Part shown: piece after piece, positions 1 through 7,320 of the stretch
Position numbering within the stretch: position 1 is the first letter of the stretch
Layout of the letters: each line of letters opens with the position of its first letter
Assembly (NCBI GenBank): GCA_905221605.1
Contig: CAJNDS010002302.1
Coordinates: 1 to 22,500, forward strand
Source: Symbiodinium natans
Lineage: Eukaryota; Sar; Dinophyceae; Suessiales; Symbiodiniaceae
Length of the DNA stretch: 22,500 bases
Reading direction: 5' to 3'
Made by a program: the position numbers and the translations under genes
Notes under the pieces: generated by a model
Databases searched by the model: none
What the model was told of the DNA's origin: nothing
What the model saw: the letters and a program-made list of their open reading frames with translations, nothing else

Positions 1-353
1 CCCCCACAAGCAGCCAAATTGACCGGAAAAGGTGGGGCATCCGACAGGGCGGCCGCAGAGCGAAAATAGGGGTCGAGCCCGTAGCCTTTTATGGGGGTAT
101 ATAAGTCTAGATCAAAATTCATCATAGAAAAGACCCATCCTCCCGAAGGAAGGGATGTTTGGGTAGCATTGCCGGAAGGATAGTCGTCATAAACATACAT
201 TCCGCTCGATGGCAAAAATGTGGACTCAACTCCACGTAACAAAAGATTGAACAAATCTAACTGTATTTTCCGCACTGTCGCTTGAGAATGTGAACGTCTT
301 GAAAGTGGGACTTGCTTCTCATGCGCGTCTGTACAATCATCCCCCAGCGTTAC
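1..353. other. Leading stretch without a clear gene
   Basis: I see no telomeric repeat and no convincing reading frame here. AT-richer stretches occur around 60-130 and 180-280. It would be intron or downstream sequence of the minus-strand candidate exon that ends at 354. Confidence 0.3.
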
Positions 354-455
354 CTGCAAGGATGCAGTAACACGTTGTTGGCCGCTGCTTCCGCTGCAGG
401 ATTAACGTCATCTGTGACACATCGAGGGGCCACAGTGCAGCCACATCCCGCTTCT
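354..455 (-). CDS. Candidate exon with a classical 5' splice site
   Basis: On the minus strand a frame of about 34 codons runs open (contains DVNPAAEAAANNVLL) and ends at TGCAG|GTAACG, which matches the general eukaryotic donor consensus. The leftover AG places the junction in phase 2. The upstream boundary is not fixed: an in-frame TGA lies just above 455. I do not recognise the protein. An overlapping frame on the same strand is also open, so the reading frame rests mainly on the donor. Confidence 0.3.
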
Positions 456-504
456 CACGGGTCGTGGTAAGAAGATACAAACATTTACAATGCCGTCTGC
501 TCAC

Positions 505-602
505 TCTTAGGGTAGTTACATGGTCCCTTCGCATGGGGCCCTTAAAAAGGGGCCCCTTGTATACCCCTTACAGATTGAAGGGCCCATGGAACTACCCTCA
601 GA
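505..602. mobile_element. Foldback element, GGGTAGTT ends
   Basis: The 26-base ends at 505-530 and 577-602 are near-perfect inverted repeats (core GGGTAGTT...ATGG.CCCTTC). They enclose about 46 bp. Ends and size resemble the TGGG-type foldback elements at 19260-19361, so it is probably a non-autonomous MITE-like unit without coding capacity. Confidence 0.6.
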
Positions 603-759
603 GTCACCAGGATTCACGAAAGCTAGGCTGGCATGGCCGGATTTGGTGAGTGATGGGATGCCAGGAGCCCGACGTGAATGCCAGTAACTTCTCCAACAAA
701 TGCAGGCGCGAACACGCGTCTCAGCCTGCAAAACAAATCCACCGAGAGAGGTGTCGTCT

Positions 760-822
760 TCAGTATAGGACACTAATGAACCCATCCTTCTCAAGCACAT
801 CCTTCAAGCACTTACTGCAAGC
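760..822 (-). CDS. Candidate terminal exon of split minus-strand gene
   Basis: After the acceptor TTTAAG|G, 20 codons (begins ACSKCLKDVLEKDGF) lead to a TGA at 760-762. The exon starts in phase 0, which matches the phase-0 donor ATG|GTAAGG of the exon at 1038-1160. The 215 bp between them are almost entirely octameric TTTTAGGG repeat in the sense orientation. The segment is lysine- and leucine-rich like a helix, but the family is not recognised. A longer overlapping frame (516-800, same strand) reads through the foldback element and looks less credible. Confidence 0.42.
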   Translation of the reverse strand, partial: ACSKCLKDVLEKDGFISVLY

Positions 823-1037
823 CTTAAACCCTAAAACCCTAAAACCCTAAAACCCTAAAACCCTAAAACCCTAAAACCCTAAAACCCTAAAACCCTAAAA
901 CCCTAAAACCCTAAAACCCTAAAACCCTAAAACCCTAGAACCCTAAAACCCTAGAACCCTAAAACCCTAAAACCCTAAAACCCTAAAACCCTAAAACCCT
1001 AAACCCTAAACCCTAAACCCCAAACCCTAAACCTTAC
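823..1037 (-). repeat. Octameric (AAAACCCT)n array, candidate intron
   Basis: Mostly AAAACCCT units with two AAAACCCTAG variants, changing to heptameric AAACCCT near 1000. On the minus strand the tract begins GTAAGG and ends TTTAAG, so it has intron-like borders on both sides. Confidence 0.85.
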
Positions 1038-1160
1038 CATCTCAATTTCGGTGGCGAACTGAAGCCTCTCCCTGTAGCGATTCGAGATGTTGATCCCTTG
1101 AGACTCTGTAAACAGTCGGTTGGGCAGCAAGCCCTTCACATCATGGCAGTAAGCGGAGCC
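1038..1160 (-). CDS. Candidate internal exon between telomeric arrays
   Basis: Exactly 41 codons are open from the acceptor CTAG|GGC to the donor GAGATG|GTAAGG (contains GLLPNRLFTESQGINIS and RERLQFATEIEM). Both borders coincide with the edges of telomeric arrays. The donor is close to consensus. Joined in phase 0 to 760-822 it gives a 61-residue carboxyl end. Composition is mixed charged and hydrophobic with no low-complexity bias, which is why I believe it is coding. I do not recognise the product. Confidence 0.5.
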
Positions 1161-1221
1161 CTAGCCCTAAACCCTAAACCCTAAACCCTAAACCCTAAAC
1201 CCTAAACCCTAAACCCTAAAC
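1161..1221. repeat. CCCTAAA array
   Basis: About eight heptameric units, nearly perfect. On the minus strand it ends CTAG directly before the candidate exon at 1038-1160. Confidence 0.9.
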
Positions 1222-1351
1222 CTGCCATGATGAGCGCAACTTCGAGCAACGCTGTCGGGCAACTCAAAGGGCAGTCCTGTAAACTACAGCGCGCTTCAGG
1301 TCAGAAGCGCAGTTTCCCACACCAGCTTCTTGGTGGGTTCGTGGGTACTTG

Positions 1352-1449
1352 TTAGGGTTTAGGGTTTAGGGTTTAGGGTTTAGGGTTTAGGGTTTAGGGC
1401 TTAGGGCTTAGGGTTCAGGGCTTCGGGTTTAGGGCTTCGGGTTTAGGGG
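1352..1449. repeat. TTTAGGG array with variant units
   Basis: The first half is perfect TTTAGGG. The second half drifts to GCTTAGGG and TTCGGG types. It runs into the inverted end of a CTTGGAG-type foldback remnant at 1448. Confidence 0.9.
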
Positions 1450-1535
1450 TACTTACACAGACCGATATGGGTATGGTGATAAATTCATTTCGGGCACTTA
1501 GAACCCTACTTGTAAGTACCATTGAACCTCCAAGT
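1448..1535. mobile_element. Remnant of CTTGGAG-type foldback element
   Basis: GGTACTTAC at 1448 is mirrored by GTAAGTACC at 1512-1520, followed by the diagnostic AACCTCCAAGT also seen at 4537-4548 and 22378-22389. The interior is short and differs from the other copies, and the outer left end is replaced by telomeric repeat. Confidence 0.45.
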
Positions 1536-1695
1536 TTCGTCACTTTTGGACCTTCGCCGCGTATTTCGCATGTGCGGTTGGCAAATTGCTCAAACAGGGC
1601 TGGCAATGTGCGTGAGAGATTCGCACGCCGACCTAAATCTGTTGCACATGCCCGCTGCTTCAACCAATTTGTCCGTAGGTCTCTGACAAGTTGCC
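1528..1695 (-). CDS. Candidate internal exon, helical
   Basis: About 55 codons are open after the acceptor TTTAG|GG (contains QLVRDLRTNWLKQRAC and TLPALFEQFANRTCEI). The alternation of leucines and basic residues suggests helices. The right border is the edge of a CCCTAAA array that reads TTTAGGG in the sense direction. The left border is uncertain: the frame ends in GGA|G at a possible donor GTTCAA inside a foldback remnant. Product unknown. A plus-strand frame is also open here but reads less like protein. Confidence 0.35.
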
Positions 1696-1826
1696 CTAAA
1701 CCCCAAACCCTCAACCCTAAACCCACGCTGCTTCAAATTCTCGCGGCTACTGCGTGCTGCTAAACCCTAAACCCTAAACCCTAAACGTTAAACCCTAAAC
1801 TCTAAACCCTAAATCCTAAACCCTAC
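1694..1826. repeat. CCCTAAA arrays with a 35-bp insert
   Basis: Two CCCTAAA tracts (1694-1725 and 1761-1826) flank a short unique piece, 1726-1760, that may be a micro-exon on the minus strand but is too short to judge. Confidence 0.85.
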
Positions 1827-2030
1827 GCAGCCACTGCCAACCACAGTGTCTTGGCCACGAGGCCAGTGGTAAGATATGGTAACACGATGTCGGACGGCCA
1901 ACTTCATTGAGAGAACTGGCTCGGGCCTTTGTCTCATGAACTCCACGTCACTCCTGACAGGGGGTGTGCCCGGCTGTTCTTTTGCTTTCCCGTTGGCAAC
2001 GCGCTGTAAAGGGTACGGCGCACCTTTGGG
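1827..2030 (-). CDS. Candidate long exon with GTAGGG donor
   Basis: This is an open minus-strand frame of 68 codons (contains SDVEFMRQRPEPVLSM and HRVTISYHWPRGQD) that ends GGCTGC|GTAGGG at the edge of a TTTAGGG-sense array. The upstream side lies against an array in the opposite orientation, so this could be the first or second exon of the gene continuing to 760. An acceptor could be CTTTACAG near 2005. No family recognised. It is among the longest clean frames in the window outside repeats. Confidence 0.42.
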
Positions 2031-2171
2031 CTTAGGATTTAGGGTTTTGGGTTTAGGGTTTAGGGTTTAGGGTTTAGGGGTGGGGTTTAGGGTTTAGGGT
2101 TTAGGGGGGGGGGGGGGGCGGGGGTGATAGGGTTTAGGGGTTAGGGGTTAAGGCTTAGGGTTTAGGGTTTC
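2031..2171. repeat. TTTAGGG array with poly-G run
   Basis: TTTAGGG units are interrupted around 2104-2119 by a long G run. G-richness here would favour quadruplex formation. Confidence 0.85.
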
Positions 2172-2455
2172 CTGGGCCTACGATTGATTCTTAAGTCTCG
2201 CCCAGGTGCGGAGCCTTCACTGGTTCCATTTGGGAACTTCCCAAACTTAGGGTTTAGGGTTTGGGGTTTAGGGTTCAGGGCTCAGGGTTTAGGGTTTACA
2301 GGAACCAGGTTCCTAGACAAAAAATCATGCTTTTGGGGGATGTTTGAAGGGCGCCGCTCTTTTGGGAAATAGCCATGTTTAGGGAACTCAGCCCTAAGCG
2401 AAGTACCTCGGAATGGACCCTTCAATATCTTGACCCCCGAAACCAGAAAAAACCC
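2172..2455. other. Short TTTAGGG array and ambiguous spacers
   Basis: A TTTAGGG tract lies at 2248-2298. The flanking spacers have open frames on both strands (plus 2174-2247; minus about 2300-2450), none with clear borders on both sides. I do not call an exon. Confidence 0.3.
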
Positions 2456-2551
2456 AAACCCTAGACCCTAGACCCTAAACCCTAAACCCTAAACCCTTAA
2501 CCCTTAACCCTAAACCCAAGATATACGACCCTGCACCCTAAAACCCTAAAC
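2453..2551. repeat. Degenerate CCCTAAA array
   Basis: CCCTAGA and CCCTTAA variants are mixed with standard units. It includes a short unique piece near 2519-2535. Confidence 0.8.
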
Positions 2552-2630
2552 GACACATACATGGCCTCTGAGAAGTTGCTGAAGACTTCTGAGAAGTCGT
2601 CAGCCTGCGCTTCTACTGCGGAAGAACGTC
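2552..2630 (-). CDS. Candidate internal exon, acidic
   Basis: Between an acceptor CTTAG|GA and a donor GTGTC|GTTTAG, 25 codons are open on the minus strand (contains EAQADDFSEVFSNFSEA). Both flanks are CCCTAAA arrays that read TTTAGGG in the sense direction. The segment contains a small internal repeat (TTCTCAGA twice). The plus strand is open too (MASEKLLKTSEKSS), so strand is decided only by the splice-like borders. Confidence 0.33.
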
Positions 2631-2640
2631 CTAAGCTTCA

Positions 2641-2719
2641 AGCCCTAACCCTAAACCCTAAACCCTAAACCCTAAACCCTAAACCCTAAACCCTAAACCC
2701 TAAACCCTAAACCCTAAAC
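2641..2719. repeat. CCCTAAA array
   Basis: About eleven perfect heptamers. Confidence 0.95.
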
Positions 2720-2882
2720 CCCGGATCGGAGTCGAGATACCCTTTGTGGGGTTGGATACTTTATGAGGAACCTTGAGCCACAAAAATGGTAGAGGGTACC
2801 ACCGGGCTACCAAGTTTAGGGTTAGAGGAAGTGCTCGGGGGGCAACCCCAAGCCTAAAACCTGGCCTGAACCCTAAACTCAA

Positions 2883-2926
2883 GGGTTTAGGGTTTAGGGT
2901 TTAGGGTTTAGGGCCTAAAGTTTAGG
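2883..2926. repeat. TTTAGGG array before candidate terminal exon
   Basis: Five to six units. The last one provides TTTAG|GG before the plus-strand frame starting at 2927. Confidence 0.9.
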
Positions 2927-3076
2927 GTCAACGGCTTCGACAGCCCCGCCTCGCGATTCATGATCTTCACAGAGCCACCTTCGCACCTCCATCAGCACAT
3001 GTGCCATTTTCCCCCTACTCCCCTATACGCCTCCAAGGACTCTTATTCCTACAATCCGGCCAGTGAAGGCCTCTGA
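2927..3076 (+). CDS. Candidate terminal exon, plus strand
   Basis: It follows directly on TTTAGG. Forty-nine codons are open to a TGA (contains VNGFDSPASRFMIFTE and YASKDSYSYNPASEGL). It is rich in aromatic and polar residues and not derived from the repeat. Downstream there is no further array until 3260, consistent with a 3' end. The family is unknown. Confidence 0.42.
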   Translation, partial: VNGFDSPASRFMIFTEPPSHLHQHMCHFPPTPLYASKDSYSYNPASEGL

Positions 3077-3145
3077 CAAACATTCCCTGATTACGTTCAA
3101 GCCAACTCCAAGGAAATCGATGTCTTCGTCCTTAAACGGGGACCC

Positions 3146-3258
3146 CTTATTTGGTTCCGTGTCGCCGTGTCAACAATCCCTCGCCCCCCCGCCCCCCTTA
3201 TTTGGTTCCGTGTCGCAGTGAAAACAATCCCTCGCCCCCCCCCCCCCCCCCCCCCCCC
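3146..3258. repeat. 51-bp tandem duplication ending in poly-C
   Basis: CTTATTTGGTTCCGTGTCGC occurs at 3146 and again at 3197. Each copy ends in CAATCCCTCG followed by a C run, the second about 22 C long (3237-3258). The two copies differ at a few bases. Confidence 0.8.
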
Positions 3259-3424
3259 AAACCCTAAACCCTAAACCCTAAACCCTACACCCTACACCCT
3301 ACATCCTAAACCCTGAACCCTGAACCCTGAACCCTGAAGCCTAAAGCCTAAAGCCTAAAGCCCAAAGCCTAAAGCTTAAAGCCAAAACCCTAAGGCTAAA
3401 CCCTAAACAAACCCTAAACCCTAA
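3259..3424. repeat. Degenerate CCCTAAA array
   Basis: It drifts through CCCTACA, CCCTGAA and GCCTAAA variants in blocks of three to six units. This suggests local amplification of variant units. Confidence 0.85.
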
Positions 3425-3501
3425 GTAGGTAGATGGCAGTTAGTGAGGGCTACAAGTAGGGAAGCTACCTTCAACGAGTCAAACCCTAAACCCCAAACCC
3501 G

Positions 3502-3567
3502 GTGAAGAAAGAGTTGGACCAGCCAAGGGCCCTGACTCCACAGGTGCTCGGCAGTTGGGACCTCATG
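3502..3567 (+). CDS. Candidate exon joined across a 64-bp telomeric intron
   Basis: Twenty-two codons are open (contains KKELDQPRALTPQVLGSW), ending CTCATG|GTTTAG in phase 0. The following exon at 3632 also starts in phase 0. The upstream border is unclear because the array on that side is in the opposite orientation; an acceptor could lie at GAAG 3504-3507. Confidence 0.38.
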
Positions 3568-3631
3568 GTTTAGGGTTCATAGTTCAAAGGGTTTAGGGTT
3601 TAGGGTTTTGGGCTTTGGGTTTTGGGTTTAG
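3568..3631 (+). repeat. TTTAGGG array, candidate intron
   Basis: It begins GTTTAGGG, contains a short non-repeat insert, and ends GGGTTTAG|G. The reading frame is kept if it is removed. Confidence 0.75.
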
Positions 3632-3712
3632 GATGTATCTGAGTTGTCGGTTGGGTCCCAAAATCGATTTGACGACATTTGGCCGAGCTTTGATCAGCAA
3701 GTTTCGCATTAA
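3632..3712 (+). CDS. Candidate terminal exon
   Basis: After TTTAG|GAT, 26 codons (contains SVGSQNRFDDIWPSFDQQ) lead to TAA. Phase 0 matches the preceding exon. Together the two give a 48-codon carboxyl end. A second array in the opposite orientation begins just downstream, as at other 3' ends in the window. Confidence 0.4.
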   Translation, partial: DVSELSVGSQNRFDDIWPSFDQQVSH

Positions 3713-3724
3713 CAGTTTAGGATC

Positions 3725-3812
3725 CCTAAATCCTAAACCCCAAACCCCAAACCCCAAACCCTAAACCCTAAACCCTAAACCCTAACCCCTAAACCCTAAA
3801 CCCCCAAACCCC
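3725..3812. repeat. CCCTAAA array
   Basis: About twelve units with CCCCAAA variants at the left edge. Confidence 0.9.
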
Positions 3813-3935
3813 GAATTGCAGCACCGGCCGTGAGGTTGGGCTCCGCTGAGCTGACAGAGTCCCCGAGGCACGAGCACAGGGCGGCTCGCGTGAGCCAGAG
3901 CAGGGCGCACTCCTGCCGCAAGTCATCAGAACTCT
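3813..3935 (-). CDS. Ambiguous exon-like spacer
   Basis: Minus frame contains LRQECALLWLTRAALCS and runs into GG|GTTTGG at the array edge. The plus frame in the same register is also open. I keep the minus strand only because its end coincides with a donor-like array edge. Confidence 0.22.
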
Positions 3936-4028
3936 TAGGGTTTGGGGTTTGCGGTTTAGGGTTTAGGGTCTAGGGTTTAGGGTTTAGGGTTTAGGGTTTG
4001 GGATTCAGGGTTCAGGGTTTAGGGTTTT
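3936..4028. repeat. TTTAGGG array
   Basis: Mostly perfect. TTCAGGG variants at 4003-4018 supply the TGA that closes the minus-strand frame from 4161. Confidence 0.9.
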
Positions 4029-4161
4029 GGGATTTTTAAGTGCAAGGCTGTGGTGAGCAGTGTCTCTGTTTGGTGGTGTTATCATGCCCCGCGGCTCGTT
4101 TGTCCAGAAAAGGAGGAAGCGTGGCCACGGCTTCTCAAGCAGTCCCCGCACCCCGCAAGCA
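4005..4161 (-). CDS. Candidate terminal exon running into an array
   Basis: After GTTTAG|T, 51 further codons are open (contains GLLEKPWPRFLLFWTNE and MITPPNRDTAHHSL). The frame closes at a TGA inside the antisense telomeric array, so the last residues (LNPEP) are repeat-derived. The split codon AG+T fits the donor at 4205. An aligned plus-strand frame is also open (KCKAVVSSVSVWWCY) and cannot be excluded. Confidence 0.38.
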
Positions 4162-4204
4162 CTAAACCCTAAATCCTAAACCCTAAACCCTAAAAATCCT
4201 AAAC
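4162..4204 (-). repeat. CCCTAAA array, candidate 43-bp intron
   Basis: On the minus strand it begins GTTTAGG and ends GTTTAG. Removing it joins 4205-4290 to 4005-4161 in phase. Confidence 0.7.
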
Positions 4205-4290
4205 CTTAACAGCTTTCTCCGTGTGAAAGGCGTGGCGGCAAGCAAGCAGTCGCGGAGCATCTGCTGGGCCTGGGTGGCTGCATAAGGCAT
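4205..4290 (-). CDS. Candidate first exon with ATG
   Basis: ATG at 4288-4290 starts 28 codons (contains AATQAQQMLRDCLLAA) ending TTAAG|GTTTAG in phase 2. With the next exon it makes an 80-residue predicted protein with start and stop. The start overlaps the TA at the border of a TGGG-type foldback element, so the promoter side is repeat DNA. The function is unknown. Confidence 0.42.
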
Positions 4291-4308
4291 ATGGGGGTTT
4301 ACCAAAAT

Positions 4309-4357
4309 AGGGTTTAGGGTTTAGGGTTTAGGGTTTAGTGTTTAGGGTTTAGGGTTA
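4309..4357. repeat. TTTAGGG array inside foldback element
   Basis: Six or seven units replacing the outer-middle part of the TGGG-type element. Confidence 0.9.
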
Positions 4358-4405
4358 GGGACCCTAAATAGTAGGACGGACCCCAAAATAGACCTCCAAA
4401 TAGTA

Positions 4406-4546
4406 CTTGGAGCATCATGGTACTTAGTAACCTAATCATAACTGTACTTATAACCCACTGAGAAGCCCCTTCAGTACCCCAACAGGGTTCTAATTGGGTT
4501 ATAAGTACAGCTACAAATGGGTTACTAAGTACCATGAACCTCCAAG
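4406..4546. mobile_element. CTTGGAG-type foldback element, complete copy
   Basis: The ends CTTGGAG...CTCCAAG are each flanked by TA (4404-4405, 4547-4548). Inner inverted repeats GGTACTTAGTAACC and GGTTACTAAGTACC extend the terminal repeat to about 28 bases with few mismatches. Length is 141 bp with no coding capacity. TA duplication suggests a Tc1/mariner-like (Stowaway-style) MITE. Confidence 0.65.
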
Positions 4547-4604
4547 TAGGATCCCCTTATAATGAGGACAATAAGGCACCCCCTTCATTTCGGAACCCCC
4601 AACA

Positions 4605-5242
4605 CTGGGAAAATGTTACGCACCTGGTTCTGTTGAGCGCAATTTCCATACCCCCTCCCCCCAAAGATTTGTCCGAGGCCTCTTCTGGCTTCTTCTGGGT
4701 GTCTGCCGGGAGGGGTGGGGGGTGAAGGAGGACGATTTTTCTGGAGCTCTTGGGATTCTGGGCTCAGAACCGCAGAACGTCTTCGAAGGTGCTTGTGACA
4801 TGAAGTTTTGTCGGTGAGATCGCCGACTCAAAAAGTCTCCGGAACCAAATCCCCAAGCTCTGAGCCTTTGGAACCCATCTGAGGAATCTGCCAAAGTGCT
4901 CCAAGCAGATCGAGCAGCTTTGCCCATCGGCTTCCTGTGACTCCCAAGGAATGGGGACAAGGCATGAACTGGAAGTGAAACACACAAGAACGCATGAACG
5001 CATGATAGGATTCTCTGCAGTGTTTGTGGCATGTGGGTGAAGGCGTTACGGGAGTCATGTGCCAGGAACATACCATAGGGACCCCAATTCCCACATTCCA
5101 CTCATTCCCTGCTCTAGAACCAGCGGCTCCCCCACCTCGAACTTTCCGCAGGGCAGCGCTCGCACCTACAGATCTGGGTGCAAGGACGCTTGGGGCGGTG
5201 AGTTCTGGCTTTTGGGAGGCAAATGCTGATGAAATCTCCAAC
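4605..5242. other. Array-free stretch with overlapping weak frames
   Basis: There are no telomeric repeats. Minus-strand frames of 161 codons (4616-5101) and 137 codons (4828-5241) overlap in different frames. Neither resembles a known family, and frames of this length are expected by chance at this base composition. I make no gene call. Confidence 0.25.
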
Positions 5243-5244
5243 TA

Positions 5245-5340
5245 AGGATCCACGTGCCTATGCACAGTATACTCTTGGGCCCTGAAGCTGCTAGGAACCC
5301 TTCAAAGCCCCAGTACATGTTGTATATGCACGTGGATCCT
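5245..5340. mobile_element. AGGATCC-type foldback element
   Basis: AGGATCCACGTGC...GCACGTGGATCCT is flanked by TA on both sides (5243-5244, 5341-5342). The 96-bp length and internal TATACT..TTGGGC are shared with copies at 17168, 18375, 19203 and 20896. Confidence 0.7.
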
Positions 5341-5516
5341 TACAGTTCACTTCCGCAGTACACCCCCCGCTGAAGGGTTAACCGGCCGGCTTTTCCTCAG
5401 CCTAGCCTTGCGACTGGGACTTGATTGTTCTGGCTATGATTGTTGCTTGAGCCTTACCGTACCATTCTTACGTACGGTAGCCGTAGTTCTTGTGGATGTA
5501 CAAGTACTATATTATA

Positions 5517-5625
5517 TGGGAGTCTACGGAAAAAAAGGGGAACCCCAAAAATAGACCCCCCAAATAGGAGGGTGCCCTTGTCATAAGGACCCCAAAAAGC
5601 TACCTCTAACTTCGGCAACCCCCCA
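5517..5625. mobile_element. TGGG-type foldback element
   Basis: TA|TGGGAGTCTACG... to ...CGGCAACCCCCCA|TA. Inner half sequences are AT-rich with CCCCAAAAATAG. Length is 109 bp. Confidence 0.55.
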
Positions 5626-5639
5626 TATCGCGTTCGCAC

Positions 5640-6340
5640 AGAAGTGCTGCTGAAGATTCTGCTGCGATCTGGTCCCAGCCTCCTCCATGCTCAGCCGCTT
5701 GCAGCTGGAATCAATCATACCTCAAGAATCTTGGGGGCCTAGGGTGTAGAAGAAAAAGGGGTACGGACACCAAGGTCTACTTACCTGGTTTAAGGGTATA
5801 AGCGGCAGGACGAAAGTTCGACCCAGCCGCTGAAGCCGCCTGCAAGCCTGGCAAACCCCCTTCCTAAGACTCCTAGCACCCAACACCCAGATTGCAGACC
5901 CCGCCGTAGCTTATGGTAGTATGAGTTCAACAGGGCGTACGGATTATTCTGCCACGCAGGCCATGCAAAATGCACCCCATGTGCCTACTCCCTACTCCGC
6001 GGTTCGGGTATAGCATCCTTGGGTTCTTGACATTTTCTCAAGGTGGGTCGAAACTTGATTCCTTGCGATGATATTAGGTTACCCATATAGCCCCGCGGCC
6101 TAAAGGGAAGTGTTCCGATACGTAAGATACATGTCCATTTGTTTGAGAAGCCAATATTGTTCAGGGTCTAGACTCAGTTCTTGTCATGCTCCGGATGACC
6201 AAGCGGAGACTAGCAGCGCCACGGGTAACTGGCATTTACTTTGTACTGAAAGGCTGCAGGGTCTTGCTTGACCATGTGTCTTCCAGTTGTTGCTCTCTCT
6301 ATACTTCTCTAAGCTATGACTCCTTGGCCCATGTATTCAG
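5640..6340. other. Array-free unique stretch
   Basis: No telomeric repeat and no credible exon. Short frames at 5790-5975 (-) and 6186-6386 (+) are chance-sized, and the latter runs into a foldback element. Confidence 0.3.
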
Positions 6341-6341
6341 A

Positions 6342-6576
6342 TGGGTAATTTCCCAAAATAGGGGTACCCCTTTAGACCCAAAATAGAATAGAGTCCCCTT
6401 AACGGGGCCCCCGAAAAGGGTACCCCCTAAACCCTAAACCCTAAACCCTAAACCCTAAACCCTAAACCCTAAACCCTAAACCCTAAACCCTAAACCCTAA
6501 ACCCTAAACCCTAAACCCTAAACCCTAAACCCTAAACCCTAAACCCTAAACCCCAACCCCTATTTTCGGAAACAGA
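6342..6576. mobile_element. TGGG-type foldback element hosting a telomeric array
   Basis: The left end TGGGTAATTTCCCAAAATAGGGG is mirrored by CCCCTATTTTCGGAAACA at 6557-6574. Between GGGTACCCC (about 6418-6426) and the right end, the sister copy at 13436 has continuous sequence. Here about 130 bp of CCCTAAA separates the two parts. Confidence 0.6.
6426..6556. repeat. CCCTAAA array within foldback element
   Basis: Eighteen or so nearly perfect units, beginning exactly at the CCCC of GGTACCCC. Confidence 0.95.
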
Positions 6577-6670
6577 TAGGTGACCAGAATAAGGTAACTG
6601 CCCACTGGAAAAAAGGCGCATTCCCTTGCTCAGAGCAGGGCCGGACCCCAGAAGCTGCTGCATCTGAGCG

Positions 6671-6697
6671 TTTAGGGTTTAGGGTTTAGGGTTTAGG
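6671..6697. repeat. Short TTTAGGG array
   Basis: Four units next to a spacer (6580-6670) with ambiguous open frames on both strands. Confidence 0.85.
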
Positions 6698-7142
6698 GGC
6701 AGGCAGCAGAGGCAAAAAGGGTTGAGAGCTGAGGGTTAGCCCACACGCGAGAGCATTTCAGGACTCAGGGCCACTTCATTCGCACGCAAGCAGTATTATT
6801 ACATGCACGAAGTTTGCCATCATATAATTCTGTTCTCTCTTCGTCTTTCCTAATGTAATAAGTCATGAGTGTACAATTAGGGCGCTTTCAGGGCATTTCA
6901 ATTTAGCTCACGCATAAAAGCCCTGATTCATGCGCACGATACGCATACAATATAGGACATTTCGTGCATTCTCTCGCTCACCAGGGAACACCATTCATTT
7001 AGCGTCCGGAGCTGGTTTTTGTTGGGCATGCCTGTTCTTATTATGATTCACGCGCTTCGTAAGCTCGCTTGTAAGTCTAATAATCAAATGACAAAAGCAG
7101 CCTTCAATTTCGGAGAGCCTTAAGCACCAGAGGCCCTGAACT
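6698..7142. other. AT-richer spacer between convergent arrays
   Basis: It lies between a TTTAGGG array on the left and a CCCTAAA array on the right. It is AT-richer than the exon-like spacers and full of stops in all frames. It is compatible with 3' flanking sequence of genes on either side. Confidence 0.35.
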
Positions 7143-7190
7143 ACCCTAAACCCTAAACCCTAAACCCTAAACCCTAGACCCTAAACCCTG
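7143..7190. repeat. CCCTAAA array
   Basis: Six units, followed by two copies of GGAGAGCCCT. Confidence 0.9.
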
Positions 7191-7320
7191 GAGAGCCCTG
7201 GAGAGCCCTAAAGCCTTTCAACCCTAAAGTTGCGAATTCCCTCAAGCTGGGGCAGCGTGCAAAGGTTCGTGGGGTCATCTTACGTAGGATGAAAGGAGAC
7301 AAATAAGAATGCAACCAGCT

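Larger units (their letters stand above)
4292..4604. mobile_element. TGGG-type foldback element split by array and another element
   Basis: The left end TA|TGGGGGTTTACC is followed by CAAAATAG, then a TTTAGGG array (4309-4357), then an internal segment like that of the element at 5517-5625 (GACCCCAAAATAGACC). This is interrupted at 4404 by a CTTGGAG-type element and resumes after 4548 to a right side with TTTCGGAACCCCC. The right border is approximate. Confidence 0.5.

Noticed and set aside
823-1221. CRISPR array from regularly spaced repeats
   Set aside because: The repeats are telomeric heptamers or octamers in direct tandem, spacers are of very different length, and no cas-like gene is present.
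1415-1726. Frames with GLGFRV or LNPKP runs taken as protein repeats
   Set aside because: GLGFRV and TLNPKP are what TTTAGGG and CCCTAAA encode, with a stop every seven codons. They are artefacts wherever they occur in the window.
3813-3935. Firm strand call for spacers between divergent arrays (also 9400-9497, 10567-10642, 13823-13947)
   Set aside because: Both strands are open in aligned register and both have donor-like edges, so the sequence alone does not decide.
4616-5101. 161-codon minus frame
   Set aside because: No recognisable domain, overlaps other frames, no splice-like borders; this length is expected by chance in 22 kb.
5640-6340. Search for tRNA, 5S rRNA, snRNA or spliced-leader genes here and in the other array-free stretches
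   Set aside because: No cloverleaf, internal promoter boxes or leader-like sequence was seen by eye. A covariance-model search would be decisive.
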